Of a stretch of DNA of 64,000 nt, positions 10,065 through 19,000 are shown one piece after another; the first letter of the stretch is position 1, and the number at the start of each line of letters is the position of its first letter. The notes beneath the pieces were generated by a model. That model did no database searches. It saw nothing but the letters and a program-made list of their open reading frames with translations, and was not told where the DNA came from. This DNA comes from DALYLB01 sp964468345 (GTDB lineage Bacteria > Acidobacteriota > Blastocatellia > RBC074), in contig CAYXVZ010000029.1 in NCBI GenBank assembly GCA_964468345.1, positions 7,499 to 71,498 of the forward strand. Direction: 5' to 3'. A program made the translations under genes and the position numbers.

Positions 10065-11153
10065 ATGAATCGAATGTTCAGCTTCTGCTGCGGCGTGCTT
10101 GCCGCGGCGGTCTTGATGTGTACTTCGGGGACGAGTCATCCGCGCAATGCAACGGCAGGTTGCCCGCAAGCGAAATCGGCTGTGTCCGCCGCAATCGAAA
10201 ACGCCGTGCGCGCGACCGTCCGCATCACGGCGCGGGATCGAAAGGAAGAGGCCGCAACGACGGGCTCCGGCGTGATCATCTCTTCCGCCGGCCTGGTTCT
10301 GACGGCGCGGCATGTCGTGTTTCAAGACGGCCTGCCCGCGCGGGAAATCCAGGCGGGGATCGTGAAAGTATCGGATCCGGGCTTGCCCGCGGGGCGTCCG
10401 CGGCGCTTGCAACTGGTCGCGGAGGATGAATCCCTGGATCTGGCGTTGTTGCAGCTTGAATCCGGCGCCGCGCGAAATCTGCCCTTTCTATCGCTGGCGG
10501 AAAGGGCGGATCTAAACTTCGGTACTGCATTGAAACTCGTCGGCTTTCCACAAGCCGGAGGCGTGACGACCACGGTGACCGGCGCGACAGTGATCGGCTT
10601 CGATTCGCGGCATGGATGGATCAAGGTCGAAGGCGCGATGATGCGGGGCGTCTCGGGCGGCGCGGCCATCGATGAACAGGGCCGACTGGTCGGCATTCCA
10701 ATGCGCGTCGCCACGGATCAGGCTCCATTGTCCGATGAAGACGATCGAGAGGGAGCTATCGTAACGCTGGGTAAGGTCGGCTTCATCCGATCAGCCGAAA
10801 CCATCACGAAATTCCTGCTTCGCCATCGGGCTCTGACCCAGGCCGCGCTGCCGATGCTCTCGCGGGGTATTACGCTCACGGGCCAGGTAATCGACAGTCG
10901 GACCGGCCAGCGCCTTTCCGAGGTCAGCATCGGATTGCTCCCGGCATCCGCCGGAGCACCCGATCGATATATCTCGCCCTTCGAATGGATCGCCCTCGGC
11001 CGCACGGCGCAAGGCGGCGATTTCCGGCTCAACCAGGCCGTGAAACCCGGCCGCTATTGGTTGAAAGCGGTGCATGACGAATACGAGCCCTTCATTCGAC
11101 AGATCGAGATTGTGGATCACCAGCAGTTCGAAATTCGATTGAAACGGGAATAA
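10065..11153 (+). CDS. Exported trypsin-like serine protease with C-terminal beta-sandwich domain
   Basis: 362 residues with signal peptide (to about residue 30). The protease domain has a full apparent triad: His83 in TARHVV, Asp125 in SLDLALLQL and Ser197 in GVSGGAA, as in HtrA/trypsin-2 peptidases, but there is no PDZ domain. From about residue 265 a carboxypeptidase-regulatory-like domain follows (GQVIDSRTGQRLSEVSIGLL through KPGRYWLKAVHDEYEPF). A recognisably related tail ends the caspase at 33315-34637. GGAGGG directly precedes the ATG. Paired with the DUF4384 gene upstream. Protein quality control or cleavage of envelope targets is inferred from the family. Confidence 0.88.
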   Translation: MNRMFSFCCGVLAAAVLMCTSGTSHPRNATAGCPQAKSAVSAAIENAVRATVRITARDRKEEAATTGSGVIISSAGLVLTARHVVFQDGLPAREIQAGIVKVSDPGLPAGRPRRLQLVAEDESLDLALLQLESGAARNLPFLSLAERADLNFGTALKLVGFPQAGGVTTTVTGATVIGFDSRHGWIKVEGAMMRGVSGGAAIDEQGRLVGIPMRVATDQAPLSDEDDREGAIVTLGKVGFIRSAETITKFLLRHRALTQAALPMLSRGITLTGQVIDSRTGQRLSEVSIGLLPASAGAPDRYISPFEWIALGRTAQGGDFRLNQAVKPGRYWLKAVHDEYEPFIRQIEIVDHQQFEIRLKRE

Positions 11154-11188
11154 CGCACCGAACCATCGACAACTAAAATCAACCTCCG

Positions 11189-11221
11189 ACCCCGCCGGCG
11201 ACGGCTTCTTCGCCGGCGGGG
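11189..11221 (+). terminator. GC-rich hairpin after the protease gene
   Basis: CCCCGCCGGCGA pairs with TCGCCGGCGGGG around a short loop, 36 bases after the protease stop codon. There is no T-run after it, so it may be a weak or Rho-assisted terminator, or an mRNA-stabilising hairpin. Confidence 0.55.
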
Positions 11222-11259
11222 CGTCGGCGCATAGTCGCGGTTACGGCGAGATGAGACTA

Positions 11260-11335
11260 CGGACAGGAACATAAACGACAGGAAAATACTTTATAGCAGG
11301 TAGTTCTATTTTCCTGTCGTTTATGTTCCTGTCCG
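11260..11335. repeat. Long perfect palindrome, GGACAGG family, copy 1
   Basis: A perfect 29-bp inverted repeat: left arm 11260-11288 begins CGGACAGGAACATAAACGAC, right arm 11307-11335, 18-base loop. The same arm sequence recurs 50 kb away at 61705-61782 with an unrelated loop. It ends 23 bases before the GTG start of the sigma factor gene, so it separates that gene from the protease operon. Confidence 0.9.
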
Positions 11336-11358
11336 CATTCGCGAAATGGAGAACCAAC

Positions 11359-11919
11359 GTGGAAATTTCCGAGCCGATTACAGAGTTGATCGAACGCGTC
11401 CGGGAGGGCGATCAGGAGGCGCGCACGAAATTATGGGACATCGTGATGCCCATTTTGCGCGGGCGAGCCGAGAAGATGTTGCAGGCCGATCGGGTCGGCG
11501 GCCTGATGCGGCCCTCGGATCTCCTGCAGGATGCGTTCCTGCAATTGATCGCGAAAGAGAAGATCGGCTGGAAGGATCGCCAGCATCTGTTCCGCTTCGC
11601 CGCGCGGGTGATGCGGAATCTGGTGACGGATCAGGCCCGCCGCCATCTGCGCGAAGATCGCCGCTTCGCGGCCGTCAGCGAATCGATGGAGATCGAGGTC
11701 AACGATGATGTCAGTTGGGTCGAGGTCGACGAGATCCTGGGGCAGCTCGAGGCCATCGATCCGGACAAGGCCGCCGTGGTCGAGCTGCGCGCCTATGGCG
11801 GCTTGACGAATGAGGAAATCGCCGAGCATCTGGAGATCTCAGTCTCCACCGTCAAGCGGCACATAGATTTCGCGCGCGCCTTCATTATGTCGCGCATCCG
11901 GCCGGCGAAAGACGCTTGA
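11359..11919 (+). CDS. ECF-type RNA polymerase sigma factor
   Basis: 186 residues. Region 2 spans ~40-105 (RPSDLLQDAFLQLIAKEKIG, FRFAARVMRNLVTDQARR), region 4 the last ~60 residues (AYGGLTNEEIAEHLEISVST then VKRHIDFARAF, a helix-turn-helix). It belongs to the ECF group common in Acidobacteriota and Planctomycetes, beside Ser/Thr kinases. I chose GTG at 11359 with GGAG 7 bases upstream; an in-frame ATG at 11323 sits inside the arm of the palindrome and lacks a binding site. The kinase gene follows 81 bases later on the same strand, so kinase and sigma factor probably share a pathway; no anti-sigma gene is visible. Confidence 0.88.
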   Translation: MEISEPITELIERVREGDQEARTKLWDIVMPILRGRAEKMLQADRVGGLMRPSDLLQDAFLQLIAKEKIGWKDRQHLFRFAARVMRNLVTDQARRHLREDRRFAAVSESMEIEVNDDVSWVEVDEILGQLEAIDPDKAAVVELRAYGGLTNEEIAEHLEISVSTVKRHIDFARAFIMSRIRPAKDA

Positions 11920-12000
11920 AACGCCGCCCGCCCGGGTGAGCCGTTTTTCCGCGGAGGATCGCTTCTTTGAAAGAGGAACTCACACACACGGGAGGAAACG

Positions 12001-13755
12001 ATGAATCCGGAAAAATGGCGAAAAGTAGACGAAATATTTCAGGCTGCCATTCAGATGCCGCCGGAACGGCGCGGCACATATTGCGACCGCGCATGCGGGG
12101 CCGATTCCGAACTGCGCAATGAACTCGACCGAATGCTGGCGGGACACGAACAGGCCAATGGCCAGGGGTTTTTAGAGCGGCCCGCCTGGTTGCCGCGGGA
12201 GCCGGAACACAAAGAGGACGCCATGATCGGAAAGAAGATTGACCGGTATGAAATCATCAGCCGCATCGGAGACAAGAGCGGGATGGGCGATGTTTATCTG
12301 GCCCGCGAGATGGATCAACAAGGTAAGGAACTGCGCAAGGTCGTCGTCAAATTCGCCCTGGAGCGTCAACAGGAAGATGAGAAAGCGCGGAAGCGTTTCG
12401 AGGACGAAGTGCGAATCCTGGCCGCGTTCAAACACATTCATATTGCACGAATCTATACCGCGGGTGTTTTCCATGAACTTCCGTATTTTGTGATGGAGCA
12501 CGTCGAAGGCACGAGCCTTTCGCAATACCTGAAACAAAACGGAAGCGGAAAGGGATTGCCGCTGCACATTGTCCAGGAGATCACGAAGCAGGCATGCGCC
12601 GGACTCAAATATGCGCATGACAAGGGCGTGATTCATCGCGATATCAAGCCGCAAAACATCATGCTCGAACGGGAGGGCGAATCATTTTCAGTCAAGCTCA
12701 TTGATTTCGGCATTGCCAAGGCTACCTTTGGCGGAACCCGCAGCGCCACGCAGGGCGCGATTGGGACGCCGCATTACATGGCGCCGGAGCAGATCGATCC
12801 GGATCATTTCGGTCTTGTGGATTATCGCGCCGACCTCTATGCGATGGGACTTGTCGTCTATGAAATGCTGACCGGTCGGATGGTGATTCAGGGCGGCGAA
12901 ATCACGGAGATCATTCACAAACAGCTCAAGGTTATGCCGCCTCCGCCCGCGATCCAGCCCGACATCGACGCAGCCGTCATGAAAGCCATCAGCAAAGAAC
13001 AGAACCAGCGGCAAGCCTCGATCGCGGAATTCTCGGCGCAATTCGACAAGGCGATTCAATCCTATTTTGGCGGGACGGAAATTCTTCCTTCACCTTCACC
13101 GGCGCCGCAATCATTGCGGAGAACAGCCATCCTGACGGCCGCGCTTGCCGTGGCCTTGACCGGCGCGGGAATCGGCTGGCGCTATTTTCCGGGAAACAGG
13201 CCCGTGGGTTCTGTGACGTCGGCTACGCCTGCGGTATCGCCGACCATGGCGGCTTCTCCGCCGCCTGCGATTGCGGAGCAGGTGCGGCTGCCGGAAATCG
13301 CCCTATATCGCAAGCAAGGCAACGGCCCCGATGAAATGGTGAGCCAAAACACGGTCTTTCGCAGCCGGGAAAATGTCAGATTTACCGTAAAGGCGCCGCA
13401 TAATGGATTTCTATATCTCCTGCAACAGGGAAGCTCGGGCGCATTTTCGGTTTTATTTCCGGGAAAGAAGAGCGGCAAAAATAATGCTATGGCTGCGGGA
13501 AAAATGGTCGAGCAGGGATATTTCGAATTCGATAACAAACCGGGCGAAGAAACGATTTATATCTTTTTCACGAAGGACAAAACAACCGATCCGCTCGCAC
13601 TGGCGATCGATCGCTCCATCCGGGCCAATCGCCTGGATCCGATGGAACAGGTGCTGCTCGATGAGGGGGCCGCGAAGATGTTGCGCGACGCGGCGCAGCC
13701 CCCAGCCGGCAAGCCCGAGACGGTTACGGTGCTGCGGCTTCGCCACGAAAAATAG
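12001..13755 (+). CDS. Membrane Ser/Thr protein kinase with extracytoplasmic DUF4384-like sensor
   Basis: 584 residues. The N-terminal leader (WRKVDEIFQAA, ERRGTYC, LDRMLAGHE) is the helical segment typical of kinases paired with ECF sigma factors. The Hanks-type kinase domain spans ~80-345, with Lys117 (VVVKFA), catalytic Asp214 in HRDIKPQN and Asp235 in the DFG motif. The P-loop reads IGDKSGMGDVYLA, a non-standard glycine loop. A single membrane segment (~375-395, AILTAALAVALTGAGIGW) leads to a DUF4384-like domain (~430-584; FTVKAPHNGFLYLLQQGSSG, VLFPG). GGGAGG precedes the ATG. Signal input is probably envelope-side and output cytoplasmic phosphorylation; the FHA and PP2C genes downstream are plausible partners. 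Confidence 0.9.
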   Translation: MNPEKWRKVDEIFQAAIQMPPERRGTYCDRACGADSELRNELDRMLAGHEQANGQGFLERPAWLPREPEHKEDAMIGKKIDRYEIISRIGDKSGMGDVYLAREMDQQGKELRKVVVKFALERQQEDEKARKRFEDEVRILAAFKHIHIARIYTAGVFHELPYFVMEHVEGTSLSQYLKQNGSGKGLPLHIVQEITKQACAGLKYAHDKGVIHRDIKPQNIMLEREGESFSVKLIDFGIAKATFGGTRSATQGAIGTPHYMAPEQIDPDHFGLVDYRADLYAMGLVVYEMLTGRMVIQGGEITEIIHKQLKVMPPPPAIQPDIDAAVMKAISKEQNQRQASIAEFSAQFDKAIQSYFGGTEILPSPSPAPQSLRRTAILTAALAVALTGAGIGWRYFPGNRPVGSVTSATPAVSPTMAASPPPAIAEQVRLPEIALYRKQGNGPDEMVSQNTVFRSRENVRFTVKAPHNGFLYLLQQGSSGAFSVLFPGKKSGKNNAMAAGKMVEQGYFEFDNKPGEETIYIFFTKDKTTDPLALAIDRSIRANRLDPMEQVLLDEGAAKMLRDAAQPPAGKPETVTVLRLRHEK

Positions 13756-13825
13756 AACACAATTTCGAACATGCGAGATCAAATTTCATTTCAATGTATG
13801 GAAAATCCCGGAAAGTTTCGCCGCG

Positions 13826-13887
13826 AATATTCACGAATGAACACCCATGAACCCGAGTAGGCGGCTAGCGCCTCATTCGTGAATATT
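13826..13887. repeat. Inverted repeat after the kinase gene
   Basis: AATATTCACGAATGA at 13826-13840 is exactly complementary to 13873-13887, 70 bases beyond the kinase stop codon. The stem could act as a transcript-end hairpin. The arm sequence is distinct from the CACGAAG palindrome that follows. Confidence 0.6.
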
Positions 13888-13956
13888 TGTGTACATTTGT
13901 GGCTGACCATACGTGCAACTGAGAACCGATCCAAATCAGCAAAAAAAGAATTTCAT

Positions 13957-14033
13957 CCACGAAGTCACACGAAGAAGCACGAAGAGGGGCCAATTTGATT
14001 GGATATTACGGTTTTCTTCGTGTGACTTCGTGG
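13957..14033. repeat. CACGAAG-family palindrome, copy C
   Basis: A perfect 20-bp inverted repeat, CCACGAAGTCACACGAAGAA at 13957-13976 and its complement at 14014-14033. It is a variant of the CACGAAG palindromes and sits 16 bases before the FHA gene start, separating kinase and FHA transcripts. Confidence 0.8.
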
Positions 14034-14049
14034 AAAAACATTTTCATTT

Positions 14050-15093
14050 ATGCATATGAGCAACCGAGGCGATCGCGAAGCGACCGGGAAAGACATCATC
14101 GAAGCCATCGTAGAGAGTATGGTGGCGGGCCTCGAACCCATGTATTCGAAGACGCTCGCGCCGGGGCTTTTTCACGTTTATCTGCGGGAAAAGGACTATG
14201 AACGTTTGCAGGGCGTATTCAATGAATTGCAGCGGGAAGCGCAAAAGGCGCTCGATGACAAGCTGGCCTCGCTCAACAAATCGGCGCGGCGCGGCATGGG
14301 GCCAATACTGAAATTGCTGGCCGGCAAGCTCAAACCCGCGCTCGAAAAGATGCCCGAAGAAGCCCGTCCGCCGCTGACCGAAAAGATCCGCCTCGAAGGC
14401 GAGTGCGTCCGTCCCGACAACGGCTGGCAGATCACCTTTTTCAAAAATGAAGACGAGGATTCGGACCCCGGCGATGTGGTGATCATCGCGAGCCTCGTCA
14501 TGCCGCAACGGCCGGAACTCGGCGGGGGGGTGACGACGCTCAGCATCAAAACGCTCTATCGCGAAGGCTCGATGCGAATCACGGACCCGAAACGTGACCC
14601 GATGACAGGCCCGCCCGCCGCGCAGCGAATCACGCTCGATCGCCATGGGAAAACCGCCGCCTCGGCGCCGACCCTGCCCGCAACGCGCGAAGAGGCGCCG
14701 ACCGGGCCCGTGGATGTCTCCGCGTTGCGAACGAACCCTTCAGCTTTTGCCGTGCTGCGATATCACGATAACGCCGGCGATCACGCCTTCGAGATGAATA
14801 AGGCGAGTCTGGTCATCGGCCGTGGCGGGGCGGGTGTTTGGGTGGACATCAAGCTCAATACGCTGCCGGATGTATCGCGTGAACACCTGCGCATCCGCCG
14901 GGATGAGGGGACCAGGGCTTTCTATCTCAAAGACGTCAGCACGCTGGGGACGACGATCGATGGCCAGATCGTGCCGCCCGCAATGGATACGATGGGCGAC
15001 CGGCGCGTGGACAAGGATGTCTGGGTGCGTTTGCCAAACAAGGCCCGCATCGGTCTGGCATCCACGATTACGATCGAATTCGAGGCTCTCTAA
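14050..15093 (+). CDS. FHA-domain protein (FhaA-like role)
   Basis: 347 residues, cytoplasmic. The C-terminal FHA domain (~235-345) shows the phosphothreonine-binding hallmarks: VIGRGG, DVSREHLRIRR and KDVSTLGTTIDG. The N-terminal ~110 residues are helical, in the place of the DUF3662 domain of FhaA; the two are comparable in position but I cannot claim homology. FHA domains bind phosphothreonine made by Hanks kinases. The ATG at 14050 has no strong binding site; ATG at 14056 is an alternative. The last base of its stop codon is the first base of the PP2C start (TAATG), indicating translational coupling. Confidence 0.85.
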   Translation: MHMSNRGDREATGKDIIEAIVESMVAGLEPMYSKTLAPGLFHVYLREKDYERLQGVFNELQREAQKALDDKLASLNKSARRGMGPILKLLAGKLKPALEKMPEEARPPLTEKIRLEGECVRPDNGWQITFFKNEDEDSDPGDVVIIASLVMPQRPELGGGVTTLSIKTLYREGSMRITDPKRDPMTGPPAAQRITLDRHGKTAASAPTLPATREEAPTGPVDVSALRTNPSAFAVLRYHDNAGDHAFEMNKASLVIGRGGAGVWVDIKLNTLPDVSREHLRIRRDEGTRAFYLKDVSTLGTTIDGQIVPPAMDTMGDRRVDKDVWVRLPNKARIGLASTITIEFEAL

Positions 15094-15860
15094 TGGGAAA
15101 GGCAATGCCGATGACAACCGGATTTCATCCCTGGGGCGTCGGGCGATCCGATCCGGGGCGCGTGCGATCGAACAATGAAGACCGCCTGATCTGCGACAAC
15201 GAGCAGGGAATCTATGCGGTCATCGACGGCGTCGGCGGACACGCCGCGGGCGAGCGCGCGGCCGAGATCGCCGTCGAAATGACGCTCAAACGGCTGTCCC
15301 GCCATACCGCCGACCTCGACGAACGATTGCGCGAAGCTATCACCGTCGCGAACAACGAAATTTATCAACAGGCGCTCGATGCGCCGGAATGCAAGGGGAT
15401 GGCTTGCGTGATGACCGTCGCGGTCGTTGCCGGCAATCGAGTCGTCATCGGTCACGTCGGCGATACGCGCCTGTACCTGTTGCGCAACGGGCAAATGCGG
15501 AAGCTCACGCCCGACCATTCGCCTGTCGGCCAGCGCGAAGACCAGGGGAGCCTGGCCGAGATCGAAGCCATGCGTCATCCGCGCCGAAATGAAATCTATC
15601 GCGACGTGGGCACGGAGTTGCATACGCCGGACGATGCGGAATTCGTGGATATTCTCGAAGAGCCGCTCGACGACGACTGCGCCCTGTTGCTGTGCACCGA
15701 CGGCTTGAGCGATCTGCTGACCCGCGAACAGATGCTGCGCATCGAGGCGGAAAATCGCGGCAATCCGCAAGGCATCGTGGACGCCCTGATCGCAGAGGCG
15801 AACGCGGCCGGTGGCAAGGACAACATCACCGTGGTTTATGTTGCGGCGAACAAAGAATGA
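15093..15860 (+). CDS. PP2C-family Ser/Thr protein phosphatase
   Basis: 255 residues, soluble. The metal-binding motifs of bacterial PP2C/PstP are present: RSNNEDRL near the N-terminus, DGVGGHAAGE (~45-55), GHVGDTRLYLL (~120-130), CTDGLSDLL (~200) and GKDNITVV near the end. It should dephosphorylate Ser/Thr sites set by the Hanks kinases. No transmembrane segment is seen, unlike mycobacterial PstP. Translationally coupled to the FHA gene. Confidence 0.92.
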   Translation: MGKAMPMTTGFHPWGVGRSDPGRVRSNNEDRLICDNEQGIYAVIDGVGGHAAGERAAEIAVEMTLKRLSRHTADLDERLREAITVANNEIYQQALDAPECKGMACVMTVAVVAGNRVVIGHVGDTRLYLLRNGQMRKLTPDHSPVGQREDQGSLAEIEAMRHPRRNEIYRDVGTELHTPDDAEFVDILEEPLDDDCALLLCTDGLSDLLTREQMLRIEAENRGNPQGIVDALIAEANAAGGKDNITVVYVAANKE

Positions 15861-15875
15861 GATCCGATGCTCGGG

Positions 15876-15970
15876 TGGAGCAGGTTACTAACCTGCTCCA
15901 TCATCGAGAGTCTCTCTTGAAATGCAAAGGTTCCCTAACGCAAGTGGTGCAGGTTGGGAACCTGCACCAC
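15876..15970. repeat. Two hairpin palindromes sharing an AACCTGC core
   Basis: The first, 15876-15900, is TGGAGCAGGTTA, one base, and its exact complement. The second, 15944-15970, is GTGGTGCAGGTT, GGG, and its complement. They share the GCAGGTT core. Both lie between the phosphatase and the FtsW-PBP gene and may act as a terminator or attenuator pair. Confidence 0.7.
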
Positions 15971-16037
15971 AAAAAGGGGAATTCGCCGCACTCCAACTCA
16001 TAGAGTGGCCCCGGGAACATGAATTGATTGTAACGGC

Positions 16038-19000
16038 ATGACGACTTACGTTCGCAAAGCGAAAAAGCCGGAGGGAACCCGCGGAAGCTTTTCGCCCTCG
16101 CCCGCGCGGTGGGGTGAATTGATCGGGCTTGTGCTCGCTTCGCTCGCGCTCTTCTATGGCGCGTATCGCGTCTACGTCGCCAAATCCGCCCATCCCGACA
16201 AGCCGTCCTTCTCGCAGATCGAACAGCAGATCGCGGAAAAGAAAATCGTTCCGCTCAATGAGGTCGCAAGCTGGCGCGAGCTGGCGCCCCTGCTGCCCAT
16301 GTTTCAAGGCGAAGAGCAACAGTTTGCGGCCGAAGCGATCGCCGATCACGTCCGCCGATCGAAGTACGAAGTTCCCAATGTGGGCGAATTGAACAAACTG
16401 CGGCTGCCGCGCGCGAGCGTGGCGAGCCGGGAAGGGCTTCCTTTTTTTCGTTCGCAGCTCGAAGACGCGATCGCCAATGAACGGGAGGCACAGGCGCGTC
16501 GCGAGCGGCGTTTGCGGGATTCGCCCATCGAAGCGCTGATGTCCATATTCAGCCACGCGCGACGAGAGGCGCCCGCGGACTTTGCGCCCTTCGCGAATTC
16601 CTCTGTCGTTGGACGCATCAAGCCGAACTTGATTGTGCGACGGCCGGCCGCGTTCACGTCTTCGATTTTGCGCTGGTTCGGTCTGCTGCTCGCGGCGTTT
16701 TTTATCGTCCACATCATCTGGCGGCGGAGCGCTTTTGCGGGCGATCCGGTCTTTCTGCCGGTGATGCTTTTGCTTTGCGGCCTGGGCTTTCTGATGATGG
16801 TCAGTCTGCGCGATCCGCTGCGCGACACGATGAGCTTTCGCGATTTCTCGCTCGGCGTGCTGCTGGGCTGCGCGGGATTGCTGGCCGCGAGCCTGAGTCA
16901 TCGATGGCCTCTTTTGCGGCAGATCCGCGATCGCTTCCGAAAGAACGCTGATGTGCCGTTACTGCTGGCGCTCGGCCTGTCGATACTGCTGATCTTCTAT
17001 GGCAGCGGCCCCGGCGGCAGCGATGCCAAAGTGAATCTGGGCCCGCTGCAGCCGGTCGAGTTCATCAAGATTCTGGTCGTTATTTATCTCGCGGCGTATT
17101 TCGACCGGCACTGGGAATTCCTGCGTTATTTGCGGGAACAGGGAGAGGGGCTCTTTTCGCTGCTCGGGCGATGGAATGCCCCGCGATTGCTGTTCTTCCT
17201 GCCCGTCGTTATCGCGATGGGGCTCGTGCTGCTGTTTTTCTTCATGCAAAAAGACCTCGGGCCGGCGCTGATTCTGGGCAGCACCTTTCTTTCGATGTAC
17301 GCCGTGGCGCGCCGGCGCACAGGCTTGATCGTGGTGGGCCTGTCGATGCTGGGGCTGGGGCTGTCGGGCGCGTACTGGCTGGGCCAGCCTGAAACCGTGG
17401 TCAAGCGCATCGATATTTATCGCAACCTCTGGGAAAACGGTTTGCGCGGCGGCGATCAGATCGCGCATTCGCTCTGGGCTTTATCGACGGGCGGCGTCAC
17501 CGGAACGGGTCTGGGCCTGGGCGATCCGGGCATTATTCCGGCGGGGCATACGGATTTGATTCTCGCCTCGATCGGCGAGGAGCTGGGCTTTGCGGGCCTG
17601 CTGCTTGTGATGCTGCTCTATGCCGTCTTCATCCTGCGCGCGTTGCGCGCGGCCCTGCGCTCATCGAGCGATTACGACTTTTTCCTCGCCCTGGGCCTGG
17701 CGCTGATTACGGCTTGGCAGATCCTGCTGATCGCGACCGGCATTCTGGGCCTCTTTCCGCTCTCGGGCGTCGTCTCGCCCTTTCTGAGCTGGGGCAAAAG
17801 TTCGATGATCGCGAACTTTGTTATTGCGGGATTGATTCTGGCGGTTTCAGCACAGTCTTCGCCGTTGCCGAAAATCGACGCCTTCGAAAAACTCATCAAA
17901 TGGCTGGGCGGCGCGCTGGCGCTGCTCGGCATCGTCGTGATCGGGACGGCGGCCTATTACCAGATTCTTCGCGCGGATGAGACTGTGCTCAAAGGATCGC
18001 TGGTGCAGTTGCGCGATCGGAGCTATGCCTTTCAATACAACCGGCGATTGCTCGATGCGGCGAAGGCATTGAAAATCGGCGCGATTCTCGATCGCAACGG
18101 CATCCCGCTCGCGACCGCCGATTGCCAGGATCTGATCGCGCATCGCGCCGAACTCGAAAGCCTGGGCATCACACCCGAAATCGCCTGCAAACAGACAGGG
18201 GCGCGCCTCTATCCCTTCGGCCCCCCGCTCTTTCACATGCTCGGCGATCTCAATACGCGTGAGAATTGGTCGTCGCCGAATACGATTTATGTCGAACGGG
18301 AATATTACAGCCGGCTGCATGGTTTCGATGATCACGCGAAGCTTGCTCCGCGCGACGTGCGCCTGAGCAAAGAGGAAATTGAAGCGGCTCGCCGGGAAGC
18401 CGATGTGCAGGCTGATCGCGACATCGAGCCCGATGCCGGCGAAGACAGAAATGAAGGCGTCGCCAACCTGGCCCGCTCCGAAGTCGATGACGAGGCACCG
18501 CGCAAGGAAGCTCCGTCGATCCTGCCCGGAGAGCGGACGCGGCGCGTGCAGGTGCTCGAACGCGATTACCGCGAGATTCTTCCTTTGCTCCGCCATCGGT
18601 ATCAAAAAGATCATCCCGCCGTAGCCGCGCTGCTGGCGCGCGATCGCACGCTGCGGCTCTCGATCGATGTGCGGTTGCAGATGAAGCTCGCGGAGTTGCT
18701 CGCCGGCAGGCTCAAGGAAGCGGCCGTCAAGCGCGGCGCGGCCGTCGTGCTCGACCCCGCGACGGGCGATGTGCTGGCGGCGGTCAGTTATCCATGGCCG
18801 GGAATGCCTTTCACACTGGATCCGCCGCAACCCGGCGAGTCCGCGCCGCCGAAAGAGGAATGGATCGATCGGGTCTTCACGGGGCTGCGCCCGCCCGGTT
18901 CGACCTTCAAGATCGTCACGGCCATGGCGGCGCTGCGCCACCAAGAGACGGACTACCGCGCACAGCGTTTCGGCTGCGAACCGCTCGGCGGCGGCCGGGT

